From Actinomycetota bacterium (GTDB taxonomy: Bacteria; Actinomycetota; Thermoleophilia; Solirubrobacterales; Solirubrobacteraceae), in assembly GCA_005884115.1 (NCBI GenBank), contig VAXW01000003.1, forward strand, positions 186,001-250,000: DNA of 64,000 nt, given 5' to 3'. Positions 34,310-43,918 of this stretch are shown piece after piece. Each line of letters opens with the position of its first letter. Positions within the stretch are counted from its first letter, which is position 1. The position numbers were made by a program, and so were the translations under genes. Below the pieces are notes generated by a model. That model was not told the DNA's origin. It ran no database searches and saw only the letters and a program-made list of their open reading frames with translations.

Positions 34310-35443
34310 ATGCCCGTCTACACCGACACCGACCGGGCGCATCTGGCGCGCGCCATCGAGCTCGCTCGAAGGGGCACGGGCGCGGTCCGCCCCAACCCGG
34401 TGGTGGGGGCCGTGATCGCACGTGGGGAAGAGATCCTGGGTGAGGGCTGGCACAGCGAGTACGGCGGCGCCCACGCGGAGGTGAACGCGATCGAGGCGTG
34501 CGGACTTGCGGATCTCAGCGGCGCAACTCTTTATGTCTCGCTCGAGCCGTGCTGCCACGAGGGCAAGACCCCGCCCTGCACCGAGGCGATCGTGCAGGCC
34601 GGGATCGGGCGCGTGGTGGTCGCCTCAGACGATCCGACCGAGAAGGCCTCGGGGCGCGGCCTGGGCATCCTGCGCGACGAGGGCGTGGAGGTCGTGATGG
34701 CCGACGGCGAGCTCACGACCAGCGCGCGCCTGCTCAACCAGGCCTTTCGCAAGCACGCGCGCTCGGGACGCCCGTGGGTCCGGTTCAAGTCTGCGATGAC
34801 GCTCGACGGGAAGGTGGCTACGCGAACGGGCGACTCGAAGTGGATCAGCGGCGAGGCCAGCCGCGAGCTCGCTCACCGCTGGCGCGCCTCCGTTGACGCG
34901 GTGGTCGTAGGCATCGGCACCGCGCTGGCCGACGATCCGCAGCTGACCGCGCGTCCCGAGGGGATGCCGGCCGAGCTGACGCGCCAGCCACGGCGCGTCG
35001 TGTTCGATACGCTCGCGCGCCTGCCGTTGACCTCGCAGCTGGTTGGCGCTGCGTCGGAGGTGCCGCTCACGGTGGTCGTCTCACGTGCCGCGCCACGCGC
35101 CGACACCGATGCCCTGGAAGCGGCGGGCGTGCAGGTGATTGTGGCGACCGGCGAGAACGAGCCCGCGCGCGTGCGCTCGGCGCTGGACCAGCTCGGCGCG
35201 GACGGGATCGCTTCGCTGCTCCTGGAGGGCGGCCCGCACCTGGCGGGCGCGTTTCTCGACGCCGAGGAGATCGACGAGATCAGGCTGTTCCTCGCGCCCC
35301 TGCTCCTGGGCGGGAGCGCGGCGCGCGACCCGTTGGAGGGCGGCGGCGTCGAGCACATCTCAGAGGCCGTTCGTGCGCTCACCTTCGACTGCGAGCGGGT
35401 CGGCGATGACCTACTGATCTCCGCGCGGCTGCACGAGTGGTGA
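34310..35443 (+). CDS. ribD: Bifunctional riboflavin deaminase/reductase RibD
   Basis: Catalyses deamination and reduction of the pyrimidine intermediate of riboflavin synthesis. The N-terminal deaminase has HAEVNAI and PCCHEGKTPPC zinc motifs; the C-terminal reductase has RFKSAMTLDGKVATRTGDSKWIS and LLLEGGPHLAGAF. 377 residues, standard. ATG 34310 is supported by the adjacent promoter box and the normal N-terminus (YTDTDRAHLARAIELA). First gene of ribD-ribE-ribBA-ribH. Confidence 0.96.
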   Translation: MPVYTDTDRAHLARAIELARRGTGAVRPNPVVGAVIARGEEILGEGWHSEYGGAHAEVNAIEACGLADLSGATLYVSLEPCCHEGKTPPCTEAIVQAGIGRVVVASDDPTEKASGRGLGILRDEGVEVVMADGELTTSARLLNQAFRKHARSGRPWVRFKSAMTLDGKVATRTGDSKWISGEASRELAHRWRASVDAVVVGIGTALADDPQLTARPEGMPAELTRQPRRVVFDTLARLPLTSQLVGAASEVPLTVVVSRAAPRADTDALEAAGVQVIVATGENEPARVRSALDQLGADGIASLLLEGGPHLAGAFLDAEEIDEIRLFLAPLLLGGSAARDPLEGGGVEHISEAVRALTFDCERVGDDLLISARLHEW

Positions 35444-35474
35444 GCGGCTTGCACGCGACGCGCGGACGAGTCTG

Positions 35475-36086
35475 ATGTTCACCGGCCTGATCGGCGACCT
35501 CGGGGTGGTGGGCGCGATCGAACGAGAGGGCGACGGTGCGCGCCTGCGCATACGGACGCGGCTCGCCGACGAGCTGAAGCCGGGCGATTCGATAGCCGTC
35601 AACGGCGTGTGCCTGACCGCGACGGAGGTCTCCGAGGGAGGCTTTGCGGCCGAGGCGATGCTCGAGACCCTCGCCCGCTCCTCGCTCGGCGCGCTGCGCG
35701 AGGACGCGGCGGTGAACCTCGAGCTTCCGCTGCGTGTCGACGACCGCCTCGGCGGGCACGTCGTGCAGGGCCACGTCGACGGCACCGGCAACGTGCGCGA
35801 GGTGCGCTCGGAGGGGTTTGCCCGCGTGCTCGAGATCGACACCGAGGAGAGGCTCGCGCGCCTGATGGTCGAGAAGGGATCGGTCGCGGTCGACGGCGTC
35901 AGCCTCACCGTCGGGGCGGTGCGCGAGGATGGCTTTCAGATCCGCCTGATCCCAGAGACGCTCAACCGCACGAACCTCGGCTCGGTAGGCGTCGGCGACC
36001 TCGTCAACATCGAGGTCGACGTGCTCGCCAAGCACGTGGCAAGGCTCGTGGGTGCGGCGGATGCAAGCAGCGAGGTCGCGACGTGA
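35475..36086 (+). CDS. ribE: Riboflavin synthase, alpha subunit
   Basis: Dismutates two lumazines to riboflavin. Two homologous barrels are visible: [10 protein letters not shown]...VNGVCLT in the first and [10 protein letters not shown]...VAVDGVSLT in the second. 203 residues. Its stop overlaps the ribBA GTG. Confidence 0.96.
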   Translation: MFTGLIGDLGVVGAIEREGDGARLRIRTRLADELKPGDSIAVNGVCLTATEVSEGGFAAEAMLETLARSSLGALREDAAVNLELPLRVDDRLGGHVVQGHVDGTGNVREVRSEGFARVLEIDTEERLARLMVEKGSVAVDGVSLTVGAVREDGFQIRLIPETLNRTNLGSVGVGDLVNIEVDVLAKHVARLVGAADASSEVAT

Positions 36087-37417
36087 GCGAGTCGGTGAGC
36101 ACCCCGTTTGCGACCGTCGAGGAGGCGATCGAAGACGTTCGCCAAGGGCGCATGGTCGTCGTCGTGGACGACGAGCATCGCGAGAACGAGGGCGACCTCA
36201 CGCTGGCCGCCCAGTTCGCCACCGCGGAGGCGATCAACTTCATGGCCAAAGAGGGCCGCGGGTTGATCTGCCTGGCACTCACGCCCGAGCGCTGCGAGGA
36301 GCTCGGGCTCGACCTGATGGCCGCCAAGAACGAGTCCGCATTCGAGACGCCGTTCACGGTGACGATCGAGGCGCGTCACGGCGTCACCACGGGCATCTCC
36401 GCCGCCGACCGCGCGCGCACGATCCAGGTCGCGATCGACCCGAACTCCGGTCCGCGCGAGATCGTCCAGCCGGGGCATGTCTTTCCCCTGAAGTCGCGTC
36501 CCGGCGGCGTGCTCGAGCGCACCGGCCAGACCGAGGCCGGCGTCGACCTCGCGCGCCTGGCGGGCCTGAATCCGGCCGCGGTGATCTGCGAGATCCTCAA
36601 CGACGACGGCACGATGGCGCGCGTACCCGACCTGACGCAGTACTGCGCGCACCACGGGTTGCGCATGATCACGGTCGCCGACCTGATCGCCTACCGGCGC
36701 CGGCACGATCGCTTGGTCGAACGGATCGTTGCCACCCAGCTGCCAACCGCGTTCGGCGACTTCGAAGCGGTGGGCTACCGCTCGCTGATCGACGACAAGC
36801 ACCACGTCGCGCTGATCAAGGGGACGGTCGCTGGGAGGAGCGACGTGCTGGTGCGCGTGCACTCGGAGTGTCTCACCGGCGACGTCTTCCACTCGCTGCG
36901 ATGCGACTGCGGCGAGCAGCTCGAATCGGCGCTCGCGATGATCGAGCGCGAGGGCGAGGGAGTGGTCCTTTACCTCGCCCAGGAGGGCCGCGGCATCGGC
37001 CTGCTCAACAAGCTGCGCGCCTACAAGCTGCAGGAGGAAGGGCTCGACACGGTCGAGGCCAACCTGCGCCTGGGGCTGCCCGCCGACCTGCGCGAGTATG
37101 GCATCGGCGCCCAGATCCTCGTCGATCTCGGCCTCAGCTCGATCCGGATCCTCACGAACAACCCCAAGAAGATCCGCGGCATGGAGGGCTACGGTCTTTC
37201 GGTCAGCGCGCAGATTCCGATCGAGCACCTGCCCAACCCGCACAACGAGGCTTACCTGCGTGCCAAGCGCGAGCGCCTCGGACACACGCTGCACCACCAG
37301 GCGCTCAACCTCGACGAGGAGATGCTTCACGCCGAGCAGGAACGCGACGCCGCTAAGCAGCAGCTCCGGGATGAGGCCCTTGACCAGCGCAGACGCCGCG
37401 AGGCCGGAGGCGGATGA
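36083..37417 (+). CDS. ribBA: Bifunctional DHBP synthase / GTP cyclohydrolase II
   Basis: Supplies both riboflavin precursors. The N-terminal half has [19 protein letters not shown] and [13 protein letters not shown] (3,4-dihydroxybutanone 4-P synthase); the C-terminal half has [20 protein letters not shown] with the three zinc cysteines and [13 protein letters not shown] (GTP cyclohydrolase II). 444 residues with a charged C-terminal tail (about 30 residues). GTG 36083 overlaps the ribE stop; the stop overlaps ribH. Confidence 0.96.
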   Translation: MSESVSTPFATVEEAIEDVRQGRMVVVVDDEHRENEGDLTLAAQFATAEAINFMAKEGRGLICLALTPERCEELGLDLMAAKNESAFETPFTVTIEARHGVTTGISAADRARTIQVAIDPNSGPREIVQPGHVFPLKSRPGGVLERTGQTEAGVDLARLAGLNPAAVICEILNDDGTMARVPDLTQYCAHHGLRMITVADLIAYRRRHDRLVERIVATQLPTAFGDFEAVGYRSLIDDKHHVALIKGTVAGRSDVLVRVHSECLTGDVFHSLRCDCGEQLESALAMIEREGEGVVLYLAQEGRGIGLLNKLRAYKLQEEGLDTVEANLRLGLPADLREYGIGAQILVDLGLSSIRILTNNPKKIRGMEGYGLSVSAQIPIEHLPNPHNEAYLRAKRERLGHTLHHQALNLDEEMLHAEQERDAAKQQLRDEALDQRRRREAGGG

Positions 37418-37851
37418 GTCCGGCGCGGTTCGCGATCGCCGTCGCGCGCTTCTATGAGGAGCTGGCCGAGCGACTGCTTGCGGGGGCGCAGGCGGCGTTC
37501 GCGGAGGCCGGTGGCGTCGGCGTCGAGGTGTTCGACGTCCCGGGGGCGTTCGAGCTTCCGCTCGCGGCGAGCTATGCGGCCCGCTCCGGGCGCTTCGCCG
37601 GCGTGGCGTGCCTGGGGGCGGTGATCAGGGGCGAGACCGACCACTACGACTTCGTCTGCGCCGAGGCCGCGCACGGCGTGATGCGGGTGCAGCTGGACAC
37701 CGGCGTGCCCTGCTCCTTCGGCGTGCTCACGTGTGAGACGATGGAGCAGGCGCTCGCGCGCAGCGGCGGCGACAAGCGTGACCAGGGTCGCCACGCGGCC
37801 TCGGCGGTCTTGGCGATGGCGGCTCTGCGCGGCGACCTCGACAGTCACTAA
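37414..37851 (+). CDS. ribH: 6,7-dimethyl-8-ribityllumazine synthase
   Basis: Lumazine synthase of 145 residues: FAIAVARFYEELAERLLAGA, VPGAFELPLAASYAA, GAVIRGETDHYDFVC and PCSFGVLTCETMEQA are the family landmarks, with the catalytic His in the DHYD motif. ATG 37414 overlaps the ribBA stop. Somewhat short at the C-terminus compared with 155-160 residues in most homologues. Confidence 0.95.
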   Translation: MSPARFAIAVARFYEELAERLLAGAQAAFAEAGGVGVEVFDVPGAFELPLAASYAARSGRFAGVACLGAVIRGETDHYDFVCAEAAHGVMRVQLDTGVPCSFGVLTCETMEQALARSGGDKRDQGRHAASAVLAMAALRGDLDSH

Positions 37852-37854
37852 ACT
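37849..37854 (+). promoter_or_regulatory. Putative -10 box (TAAACT) before rpmB
   Basis: TAAACT begins in the ribH stop codon and ends 9 bases before the rpmB ATG, giving at most a 2-3 base leader. Confidence 0.4.
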
Positions 37855-37863
37855 GGCGCGCCG

Positions 37864-38055
37864 ATGGCGAAGGTTTGTCACAGCTGTGGACGGGGGCCGG
37901 CGTTCGGCCACAGTCGCAGCCACTCGATGGTCGCCACCAAGCGGCGGTTTGACCCGAACCTGCAGAAGGTGCGGATCATGGTGGGCGCGGCGCCGGCGCG
38001 CGTGTATGTCTGCACCCGCTGCCTGAAAGCCGGCAAGGTCGTGAAGGCGCCCTGA
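37864..38055 (+). CDS. rpmB: 50S ribosomal protein L28
   Basis: 63-residue L28 of the zinc-binding type, with CHSC near the N-terminus and CTRC near the C-terminus, plus FGHSRSHSMVATKRRFDPNLQ. Standing before fakA and recG is a common arrangement in Gram-positive genomes. Confidence 0.95.
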   Translation: MAKVCHSCGRGPAFGHSRSHSMVATKRRFDPNLQKVRIMVGAAPARVYVCTRCLKAGKVVKAP

Positions 38056-38116
38056 AGCCGACACGGCTCGCCGCCGAACGCTGCCTCTCTCAGGGCGCGC
38101 AAAGCTGATTAGGGGT

Positions 38117-39862
38117 GTGATCGTGGCCGACACGAATCTGCCCCGCTTCCGCGCAGCCGTCGCAGGAGCGCTCGCGCATCTCGAATCGCGCCGGCAGGAG
38201 GTCAACGACCTGAACGTGTTCCCGGTCGCAGATGGCGACACGGGCGACAACATGACGCTCACGCTGCGCGCCGTGCTCGACGAGCTCGACCGCCTGCAGG
38301 GCGCAGACGGGGAACGCACGGTCGATGAGATCGGGCGCGATGAGATCGTGCAGTCGGTCGCCCGCGCGGCGTTGCTGGGAGCGCGCGGCAACTCGGGCGT
38401 GATCCTCTCGCAGCTGATTCGCGGCGCGGCCGAAGAGCTTGTCTCGCGGCCCGGTCAGCTGATCGATGCGACGCTGATCGGTGCCGCGCTCGCGCATGCC
38501 GCCGACCGGGCATATGGCTCGGTGCGACTGCCCGCCGAGGGCACGATCCTCACGGTGGCGCGCGAGATGGCGCACAAGATCGTGACCGACGTGGCGCACA
38601 GCGCCGAGAACCCGCGCATGGGCCCCGCCACCGAGCCGGCGGAGCAGGACCGCGCCATCGCCAGCGCGCTCGAGCGAGCGGTCGCTGCCGGGCAGGACTC
38701 CGTCAAGCGAGGCCCGGAGCTGCTCGCGCCGCTGCGCGAAGCCGGCGTGGTCGACGCCGGGGGCTACGGCCTGACCGTGATCCTGGCCGGCGTCGTGGCG
38801 GCGCTGCGCGGGGATGCGCCACCGGATCTCGAGCATCACGCTCCGGCCCGGATCAGCCACCCAGAGCACAGCTCGGGGACGTATCGCTTCTGCACGAACT
38901 TCGCGGTCACGGGCGAGGGCCTTGCGCCGGGCCGCTTCATAGCGCCGCTCGAGGAGATCGGCGACTCGGTGCTCGTCGTTGGCGACGCGAGCACGCTGAA
39001 GGTGCACGTGCACACCGACGACCCCGCTCGCGCCACCGCGGTGTTCGCGCAAGCCGGCGACGTCTCGCGCCTGGATGTCGCCGACATGCGCCTGCAGGTA
39101 GGCGCGCGCGGAGCCCGCCTCGCGGGCAGGATGGCGGCGGACACCAACGGCTCCGGGCCGGGTGGCGCGCCCGCCTCCGGACGGGGCACGGGAACATCCA
39201 ACGGCCTGGGGGCGGCACGCTGCGGCGCCGTCGCGGTCGTGAGCGGGGCTGGGTTGGAAGAGATGTTTCACGAGCTGGGGGTGCACACGATCGACGGAGG
39301 CTCCACGCTCAACCCGTCCACCTTCGACCTGCTCGCCGGCATCCACGAGGTCCCGGCGGAGGAGGTCGTGGTGTTTCCGAACAGCGCCAACGTGATCATG
39401 ACCGCGGAGCACGCCGCGAGGCTGTCGGACAAGCAGGTGCTCGTGGCCCCCACGCGCAGCCAGCAGGCTGGGCTCGTGGCTGCGCTCGCGCTCTCGCTCG
39501 ACCGCAGCGTCGAGGAGAACGCCCGCACGGTGACAGACGCGCTCACGCGCGTGCGCACCGGCGCGGTCGCGCCCGCAGCACGAGACGACGCGCTGGGGCG
39601 GTTCAGGCGCGGAGACGCGGTCGGCTTCATCGAGGACGAGGTGTTCGCGTGGGGTGACCCCGGCGAGACCCTGCGCGCGGTCCTTCGGGCGCTCGCGCGC
39701 CCAGGCGAGCTCTCTGCGGCGCCCGAGCTCATCAGCGTGCTCGCCGGCGAGGGGGCGCCTGTTGGCCTCGAGGAGGTCCGGGCGATGCTCGACGGCGGGG
39801 TGGAGCTCGAGCTTCGGCGTGGCGACCAGCCTTCGTACTGGTGGCTGCTCGCAGCCGAGTAG
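38117..39862 (+). CDS. fakA: DAK2/FakA-like (YloV) kinase
   Basis: 581 residues. The N-terminal DhaL (DAK2) kinase domain has LNVFPVADGDTGDNM with the Mg-binding aspartates, LLGARGNSGVILSQ and DAGGYGLTVIL; the C-terminal part (LKVHVHTDDPARA, FPNSANVIMTAEHAA) matches the FakA/YloV fatty-acid kinase family, which phosphorylates fatty acids bound by DegV-type FakB. No fakB lies in the window. A Gly/Ser-rich linker near residues 345-375 separates the halves. GTG 38117 chosen; GTG 38123 is equally possible. Confidence 0.9.
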   Translation: MIVADTNLPRFRAAVAGALAHLESRRQEVNDLNVFPVADGDTGDNMTLTLRAVLDELDRLQGADGERTVDEIGRDEIVQSVARAALLGARGNSGVILSQLIRGAAEELVSRPGQLIDATLIGAALAHAADRAYGSVRLPAEGTILTVAREMAHKIVTDVAHSAENPRMGPATEPAEQDRAIASALERAVAAGQDSVKRGPELLAPLREAGVVDAGGYGLTVILAGVVAALRGDAPPDLEHHAPARISHPEHSSGTYRFCTNFAVTGEGLAPGRFIAPLEEIGDSVLVVGDASTLKVHVHTDDPARATAVFAQAGDVSRLDVADMRLQVGARGARLAGRMAADTNGSGPGGAPASGRGTGTSNGLGAARCGAVAVVSGAGLEEMFHELGVHTIDGGSTLNPSTFDLLAGIHEVPAEEVVVFPNSANVIMTAEHAARLSDKQVLVAPTRSQQAGLVAALALSLDRSVEENARTVTDALTRVRTGAVAPAARDDALGRFRRGDAVGFIEDEVFAWGDPGETLRAVLRALARPGELSAAPELISVLAGEGAPVGLEEVRAMLDGGVELELRRGDQPSYWWLLAAE

Positions 39863-40031
39863 CACAGCGAGCCAACGGGGGCGCTTATGACCGCGTGTGC
39901 GGTCATCATGGCTTGCTATGGGCGCAGCGTCTCTAGAGCAGACGCCTTCCAGGCAGCGCTCGCGGGGATCCCGTCGAGCGCCCCGCGGCCCCTTCGCGTT
40001 CGCCTCGACGCGCGCGCTCTCGCGCCGCGCG

Positions 40032-42197
40032 ATGATCGGTGCCCCGGTGCGCTGGCCCCGGCCCTCGCGGCTGCTCGAGCCGCTGGAGCTGCCGGCGGGG
40101 AAGATGGCCGACGGCATGGCGTCGCTCGGGCTGCTGACGGTAGGAGCGCTGCTCGAGCACCTGCCCAGAGACAGCCGCGAGGCGCGCACCATCGCCACGC
40201 TCGCCATCGGGGAGCAGGCGACCGTCGCGGTCCAGGTGCGCTCGATCCGCGCACGGCCTGTGCGCCGGCGCGGGATGCGGCCGCTTGTCGAAGCGAGCGT
40301 CCACGACGCCACCGGAACCATGCGCGCGATGTTCTTCAACCAGCCCTGGCTGGCGAAGCGCTATCCCCCGGGCACCGAGCTGTTGCTGCACGGCAAGGCC
40401 GAGGCGCGCGGCAGCTTCCGCGTCACGCACCACGCGCTCGGCAGCGGCTCGCTCGCCGGCGGAGAGGCCGAGCCCGACGCGCCCGAGCGCGGGCTTGACG
40501 CGAACAGCGCTCCCTTCCATGGCGGCGGCGGCGATGGCGCCCAGGTCGCGCACTACCCGGCCAGCGAGGGCGTGAGCTCGACTCAGATCCTCACGCTCGT
40601 GCGAGCCGTACGGCCCGCGCTGAGGGATGTGCCCGACGCGCTGCCGGCGCGGACGCGCGTGGCCGAGCGCCTTCCCGACAGGCCGAGCTCGCTGTCGGTC
40701 ATGCACTTCCCGAGGTCGGCGGGCGAGACCGAGATCGCTCGCGGGAGGTTGGCGTTCGAGGAACTTCTGCTGGCGCAGCTGTTGCTGCTGCGCCGCCGCG
40801 CGCGCCGGCGGGCACGCGCGGGCGCACCGGTGCTCGCCGAGGAGGCGTCGCTCACGGAGCGCTGGCTCGAGCACGGACTTCCGTTCCCGCTCACCGGCGA
40901 TCAGGGGCACGCGATCGCGGAGATCGCCGCGGACCTGCGGGCGCCGCACGCCATGCAGCGCCTTCTGATGGGCGAGGTCGGAAGCGGCAAGACGGTGGTC
41001 GCGCTGTACGCGATGCTGCGCGCCGTCGAGCACGGCCGTCAGGCCGCGCTGATGGCTCCCACGGAGACGCTGGCCGAACAGCACTTCGCCACGGTCCAGA
41101 GCCTGATGGGCGCCGAGCCCGTGAGCGCTGCGCTCCTCACCGGCTCCACGCGCGCCAGCAGGCGGCGCGAGGTGCTGGGCAGGCTCGCGAGCGGCGAGCT
41201 CTCGCTCATTGTCGGCACGCACGCGCTGATCGAGCCGGATGTGCGCTTTCGCTCGCTGGCGGTGGCGATCGTCGACGAGCAGCACCGCTTCGGCGTGCGC
41301 CAGCGGACCGCACTCGACGAGAAGGGCCCGCCGCACATGCTGCACATGACCGCCACGCCCATCCCGCGAACGCTCGCGCTGGCCGGCTACGGCGACCTCG
41401 ATACGAGCGCACTGCACGAGCTGCCGCGCGGGAGGCAGCCGGTGCGCACGCGCATCGTCGTCGGCGAGCGCGCGCGCAGGCGCGCGTATGAGGAGCTGCG
41501 TCAGGAGCTCGCCACCGGCCGGCAGGCATACGTCGTCTGTCCCCTCATCGACGAGGAGGCCGGCTTGGGCGACGAGGACCGCGCGAGCGGCGCGCCGAGC
41601 GCGCGGGCCGCAACGGCCGAGCTCGAGCGGCTGCGCGCGGGCGAGCTCGCGGGGTACGAGCTCTCGTTGCTGCACGGCTCGATGCGCCCGCAGGCCAAGC
41701 AGGAGGCGATGGCGCGGTTTGCGTCTGGACGCGCGGATGTGCTCGTGTCCACCACCGTCATCGAGGTCGGCATCGACGTGCCAAATGCGACCGTGATGCT
41801 GATCGAGAACGCCGAGCGCTTCGGGATCTCGCAGCTGCATCAGCTGCGAGGACGGGTGGGGCGCGGCGCGCACCGCGGGCGCTGTCTGCTGATGGGCGCA
41901 TCCGCCTCCCCACAGCGACTGCGGGCCCTGGCCCAGCACTCCGACGGCTTCAGGCTCGCCGAGATCGACCTCGAGCTGCGCAAGGAGGGCGAGCTCGTGG
42001 GGACCCGCCAGTCAGGGATCAACCAGTTCAAGGTTGCCGTCATGCCCGAGGACGGCGCGCTGCTCGAGCGCGCGCGCGCGCACGCACAGAGCATCATGGA
42101 CGCTGATCCCGAACTCGAGGCACCCGAGCACGCGCTGCTGCGCGACGAGCTCGAGCGCATGTACGGTCGCGAGGCGATCGCGCCGCTGCGCGCCTGA
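40032..42197 (+). CDS. recG: ATP-dependent DNA helicase RecG
   Basis: Branch-migration helicase for stalled forks. Order: wedge/OB domain at about 60-170, Walker A GEVGSGKT at 314-321, DEQH at 415-418 in VDEQHRFGVRQR, and motif VI-type QLRGRVGRG. 721 residues from ATG 40032, chosen because homologues begin close to PRPSRLLEPLELPAGK; upstream in-frame GTG 39897 and ATG 39918 would add low-complexity residues. The OB region holds a variable insert (about 145-185). A GC hairpin follows the stop. Confidence 0.9.
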   Translation: MIGAPVRWPRPSRLLEPLELPAGKMADGMASLGLLTVGALLEHLPRDSREARTIATLAIGEQATVAVQVRSIRARPVRRRGMRPLVEASVHDATGTMRAMFFNQPWLAKRYPPGTELLLHGKAEARGSFRVTHHALGSGSLAGGEAEPDAPERGLDANSAPFHGGGGDGAQVAHYPASEGVSSTQILTLVRAVRPALRDVPDALPARTRVAERLPDRPSSLSVMHFPRSAGETEIARGRLAFEELLLAQLLLLRRRARRRARAGAPVLAEEASLTERWLEHGLPFPLTGDQGHAIAEIAADLRAPHAMQRLLMGEVGSGKTVVALYAMLRAVEHGRQAALMAPTETLAEQHFATVQSLMGAEPVSAALLTGSTRASRRREVLGRLASGELSLIVGTHALIEPDVRFRSLAVAIVDEQHRFGVRQRTALDEKGPPHMLHMTATPIPRTLALAGYGDLDTSALHELPRGRQPVRTRIVVGERARRRAYEELRQELATGRQAYVVCPLIDEEAGLGDEDRASGAPSARAATAELERLRAGELAGYELSLLHGSMRPQAKQEAMARFASGRADVLVSTTVIEVGIDVPNATVMLIENAERFGISQLHQLRGRVGRGAHRGRCLLMGASASPQRLRALAQHSDGFRLAEIDLELRKEGELVGTRQSGINQFKVAVMPEDGALLERARAHAQSIMDADPELEAPEHALLRDELERMYGREAIAPLRA

Positions 42198-42200
42198 GCG

Positions 42201-42238
42201 CCCGCCGCGGCGCGCACGCACGTAGACCGCGCGGCGGG
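42201..42238 (+). terminator. Hairpin after recG
   Basis: CCCGCCGCG (42201-42209) pairs perfectly with CGCGGCGGG (42230-42238), 9 bp with a 20-base loop, 3 bases after the recG stop. No T tract. The next gene has its own promoter box, so termination here is plausible. Confidence 0.5.
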
Positions 42239-42278
42239 GGCGAGGAACAGGGGGCGCCAGCGCTGGGGCGCGGACCGT

Positions 42279-42284
42279 TACGTT
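42279..42284 (+). promoter_or_regulatory. Putative -10 box (TACGTT) before rsmD
   Basis: TACGTT ends 6 bases before the rsmD ATG, consistent with a leaderless rsmD-coaD mRNA. Confidence 0.5.
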
Positions 42285-42290
42285 TGTGCG

Positions 42291-42833
42291 ATGCGGGTGA
42301 TCGCGGGACGGCTGGGTGGCAGGCGCCTGGCAGCGCCCAGGGGGAGAGGCACGCGGCCAACGTCGGACAAGGTTCGCGAGGCCGTCTTCGCGCTGCTCGG
42401 CGACGTCGCAGGAACGCGCGTCCTCGATCTGTTTGCCGGCACCGGCGCGCTCGGCATCGAGGCGCTCTCGCGCGGGGCGGCGGGAGCCGTTTTCGTCGAG
42501 CGCGACCGGCGCGCGGCGCGCGTGCTGAGCGCCAATCTCGGTTCGCTGGGCATCGATCCTGATGAGGTAGAGGTGCGCCGCGCCGACGTCCTGGACGTCC
42601 TGCGGAGCGCACGTCGCAGCGAAGAGACATACGATCTCGTCTTCATCGACCCCCCCTACCGCCAGGCGCGCGATCGGGGGCCGGAGCTATCGGAGAGCCT
42701 GATCCCGCTGCTTCGGCCGCGGGCACGCGTCGTCGTCGAGAGCGACGGGCGGGCGCCCCTGCGGCTCGGCGTGGGGATCGAGCTCGAGCGCCGCTACGGC
42801 GACACAATGATCACGATCCACCGTCACGAATGA
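42291..42833 (+). CDS. rsmD: 16S rRNA guanine-N2 methyltransferase RsmD
   Basis: Methylates G966 of 16S rRNA. Begins with the family start MRVIAGRLGGRRL, then RPTSDKVREAVF, LDLFAGTGALGIEALSRGA (SAM motif) and the catalytic DPPY in FIDPPYRQ. 180 residues. Its stop overlaps the coaD ATG. Confidence 0.95.
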   Translation: MRVIAGRLGGRRLAAPRGRGTRPTSDKVREAVFALLGDVAGTRVLDLFAGTGALGIEALSRGAAGAVFVERDRRAARVLSANLGSLGIDPDEVEVRRADVLDVLRSARRSEETYDLVFIDPPYRQARDRGPELSESLIPLLRPRARVVVESDGRAPLRLGVGIELERRYGDTMITIHRHE

Positions 42834-43330
42834 ACTTGAACGAAAAGGCGATCGCGGTGTGCCCGGGCACGTACGATCCGGTCACCAACGGCCATCTCGA
42901 CGTGATCCGTCGCACCGCCAGCCTGTATGACGAGGTGGTCGTGGCGGTCGTCAACCGCGCGGTCCGCAAGAGCGGTGTGCTGTTCGATATCGAGGAGCGC
43001 CTCGCGTTCATCGAGCATGCGATCGAGGGCTTCGAGAACGTGCGGGCGGAGGCCTTCTCGACGCTCGTCGTCGAGTTCGCACGCAGCGTCGGCGCCAGGG
43101 CTATCGTCAAGGGACTGCGAGCGATCTCCGACTTCGAGTACGAGCTGGAGATGAACCAGCTCAACCGCCGCCAGGATCCGGAGATCGAGTCCGTGTACCT
43201 GATGGCGAGCCCTCTGTACAGTTTCCTGTCATCAAGCGGCGTGAAGGAGCTCGCGACCTTTGGGGGTAGGATCGATGACCTCGTGCCGGACGAGGTGGCC
43301 AAGCGCTTGCAGGAAGAGCTCCGGCGCTGA
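42830..43330 (+). CDS. coaD: Phosphopantetheine adenylyltransferase
   Basis: Penultimate step of CoA synthesis. Nucleotidyltransferase motif GTYDPVTNGHLD at 13-24 (HxGH-type TNGH) and the C-terminal YSFLSSSGVKELATFGG, which matches the ISSS(T/L)-type ATP loop. 166 residues. The rsmD-coaD pairing is a conserved bacterial pair. Confidence 0.96.
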   Translation: MNLNEKAIAVCPGTYDPVTNGHLDVIRRTASLYDEVVVAVVNRAVRKSGVLFDIEERLAFIEHAIEGFENVRAEAFSTLVVEFARSVGARAIVKGLRAISDFEYELEMNQLNRRQDPEIESVYLMASPLYSFLSSSGVKELATFGGRIDDLVPDEVAKRLQEELRR

Positions 43331-43410
43331 CGAAAAATGGGATGTGACACGTGATTTTGATCCTCATCCCCGGCTCCTGTGGGCTGGGCCCTAGAGGCGG
43401 CAGGCCGTAG

Positions 43411-43875
43411 ATGGACGTTCTCGTACTCATCGACAAGCTGGACGACTTGGTGCACAACGCAAAGACGCTGCCCATGACGGACACGGTGCGCGTTGACAAG
43501 GAGGAGATCTACGACATCCTCGACCAGATGCGCGCGACGATCCCGGAGGAGATCAAGCAGGCCCGCTGGATCGTCAAGGAGCGCCAGGAGATGCTCGCCG
43601 AGGCCAAGAAAGAGGCCGAGCGCATCATCAAGGACGCGCGCGAGCGTCAGGACAAACTGGTCGGCGAGGAGGAGGTCACCAAACAGGCGGAGCGCGCCGC
43701 CGAGGACATCATCGAGGACGCGCGAGCGCGCGAGCGCGAGATCCGGCTCGGCGCCGAGGACTACGCCGATGAGATCCTGAACACGCTCGAGGTCAACCTG
43801 TCGAAGTTCATCGCCGCCGTCCAGCGCGGCCGCGAGCGACTGCAGGGAAAGGACGAACCGGCCGAGGTCGGCTGA
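43411..43875 (+). CDS. SepIVA-like coiled-coil cell-envelope protein
   Basis: 154 residues, mostly charged helix. The N-terminal pattern (LIDKLDDLVHNAKTLPM followed by VDKEEIYDILDQMRATIP) and Ala/Glu/Lys coiled coil with EEVTKQAERAAEDIIEDA resemble the mycobacterial DivIVA-domain protein SepIVA (Rv2927c), which also lies near DUF177 and rnc and is needed for division and membrane organisation. Homology is by eye. An alternative label is ATP-synthase-b-like coiled coil, which is less likely given the context. No membrane segment. Confidence 0.75.
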   Translation: MDVLVLIDKLDDLVHNAKTLPMTDTVRVDKEEIYDILDQMRATIPEEIKQARWIVKERQEMLAEAKKEAERIIKDARERQDKLVGEEEVTKQAERAAEDIIEDARAREREIRLGAEDYADEILNTLEVNLSKFIAAVQRGRERLQGKDEPAEVG

Positions 43876-43906
43876 GCGCGGTCGCCACCGTCGCGAGCGC
43901 GTTGGG

Positions 43907-43912
43907 TACGCT
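43907..43912 (+). promoter_or_regulatory. Putative -10 box (TACGCT)
   Basis: TACGCT ends 6 bases before GTG 43919 of the acyl-CoA ligase, so the start codon would be the first base of the transcript. Confidence 0.5.
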
Positions 43913-43918
43913 CAAACG

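Noticed and set aside
35936-37330. 464-codon minus-strand frame opposite ribE/ribBA
   Set aside because: Antisense shadow of two unmistakable riboflavin genes; no family features.
43351-43410. Short GTG frame before the SepIVA-like gene encoding an Ile/Leu run
   Set aside because: Looked like a branched-chain leader peptide, but the downstream gene is not biosynthetic and no hairpins follow.
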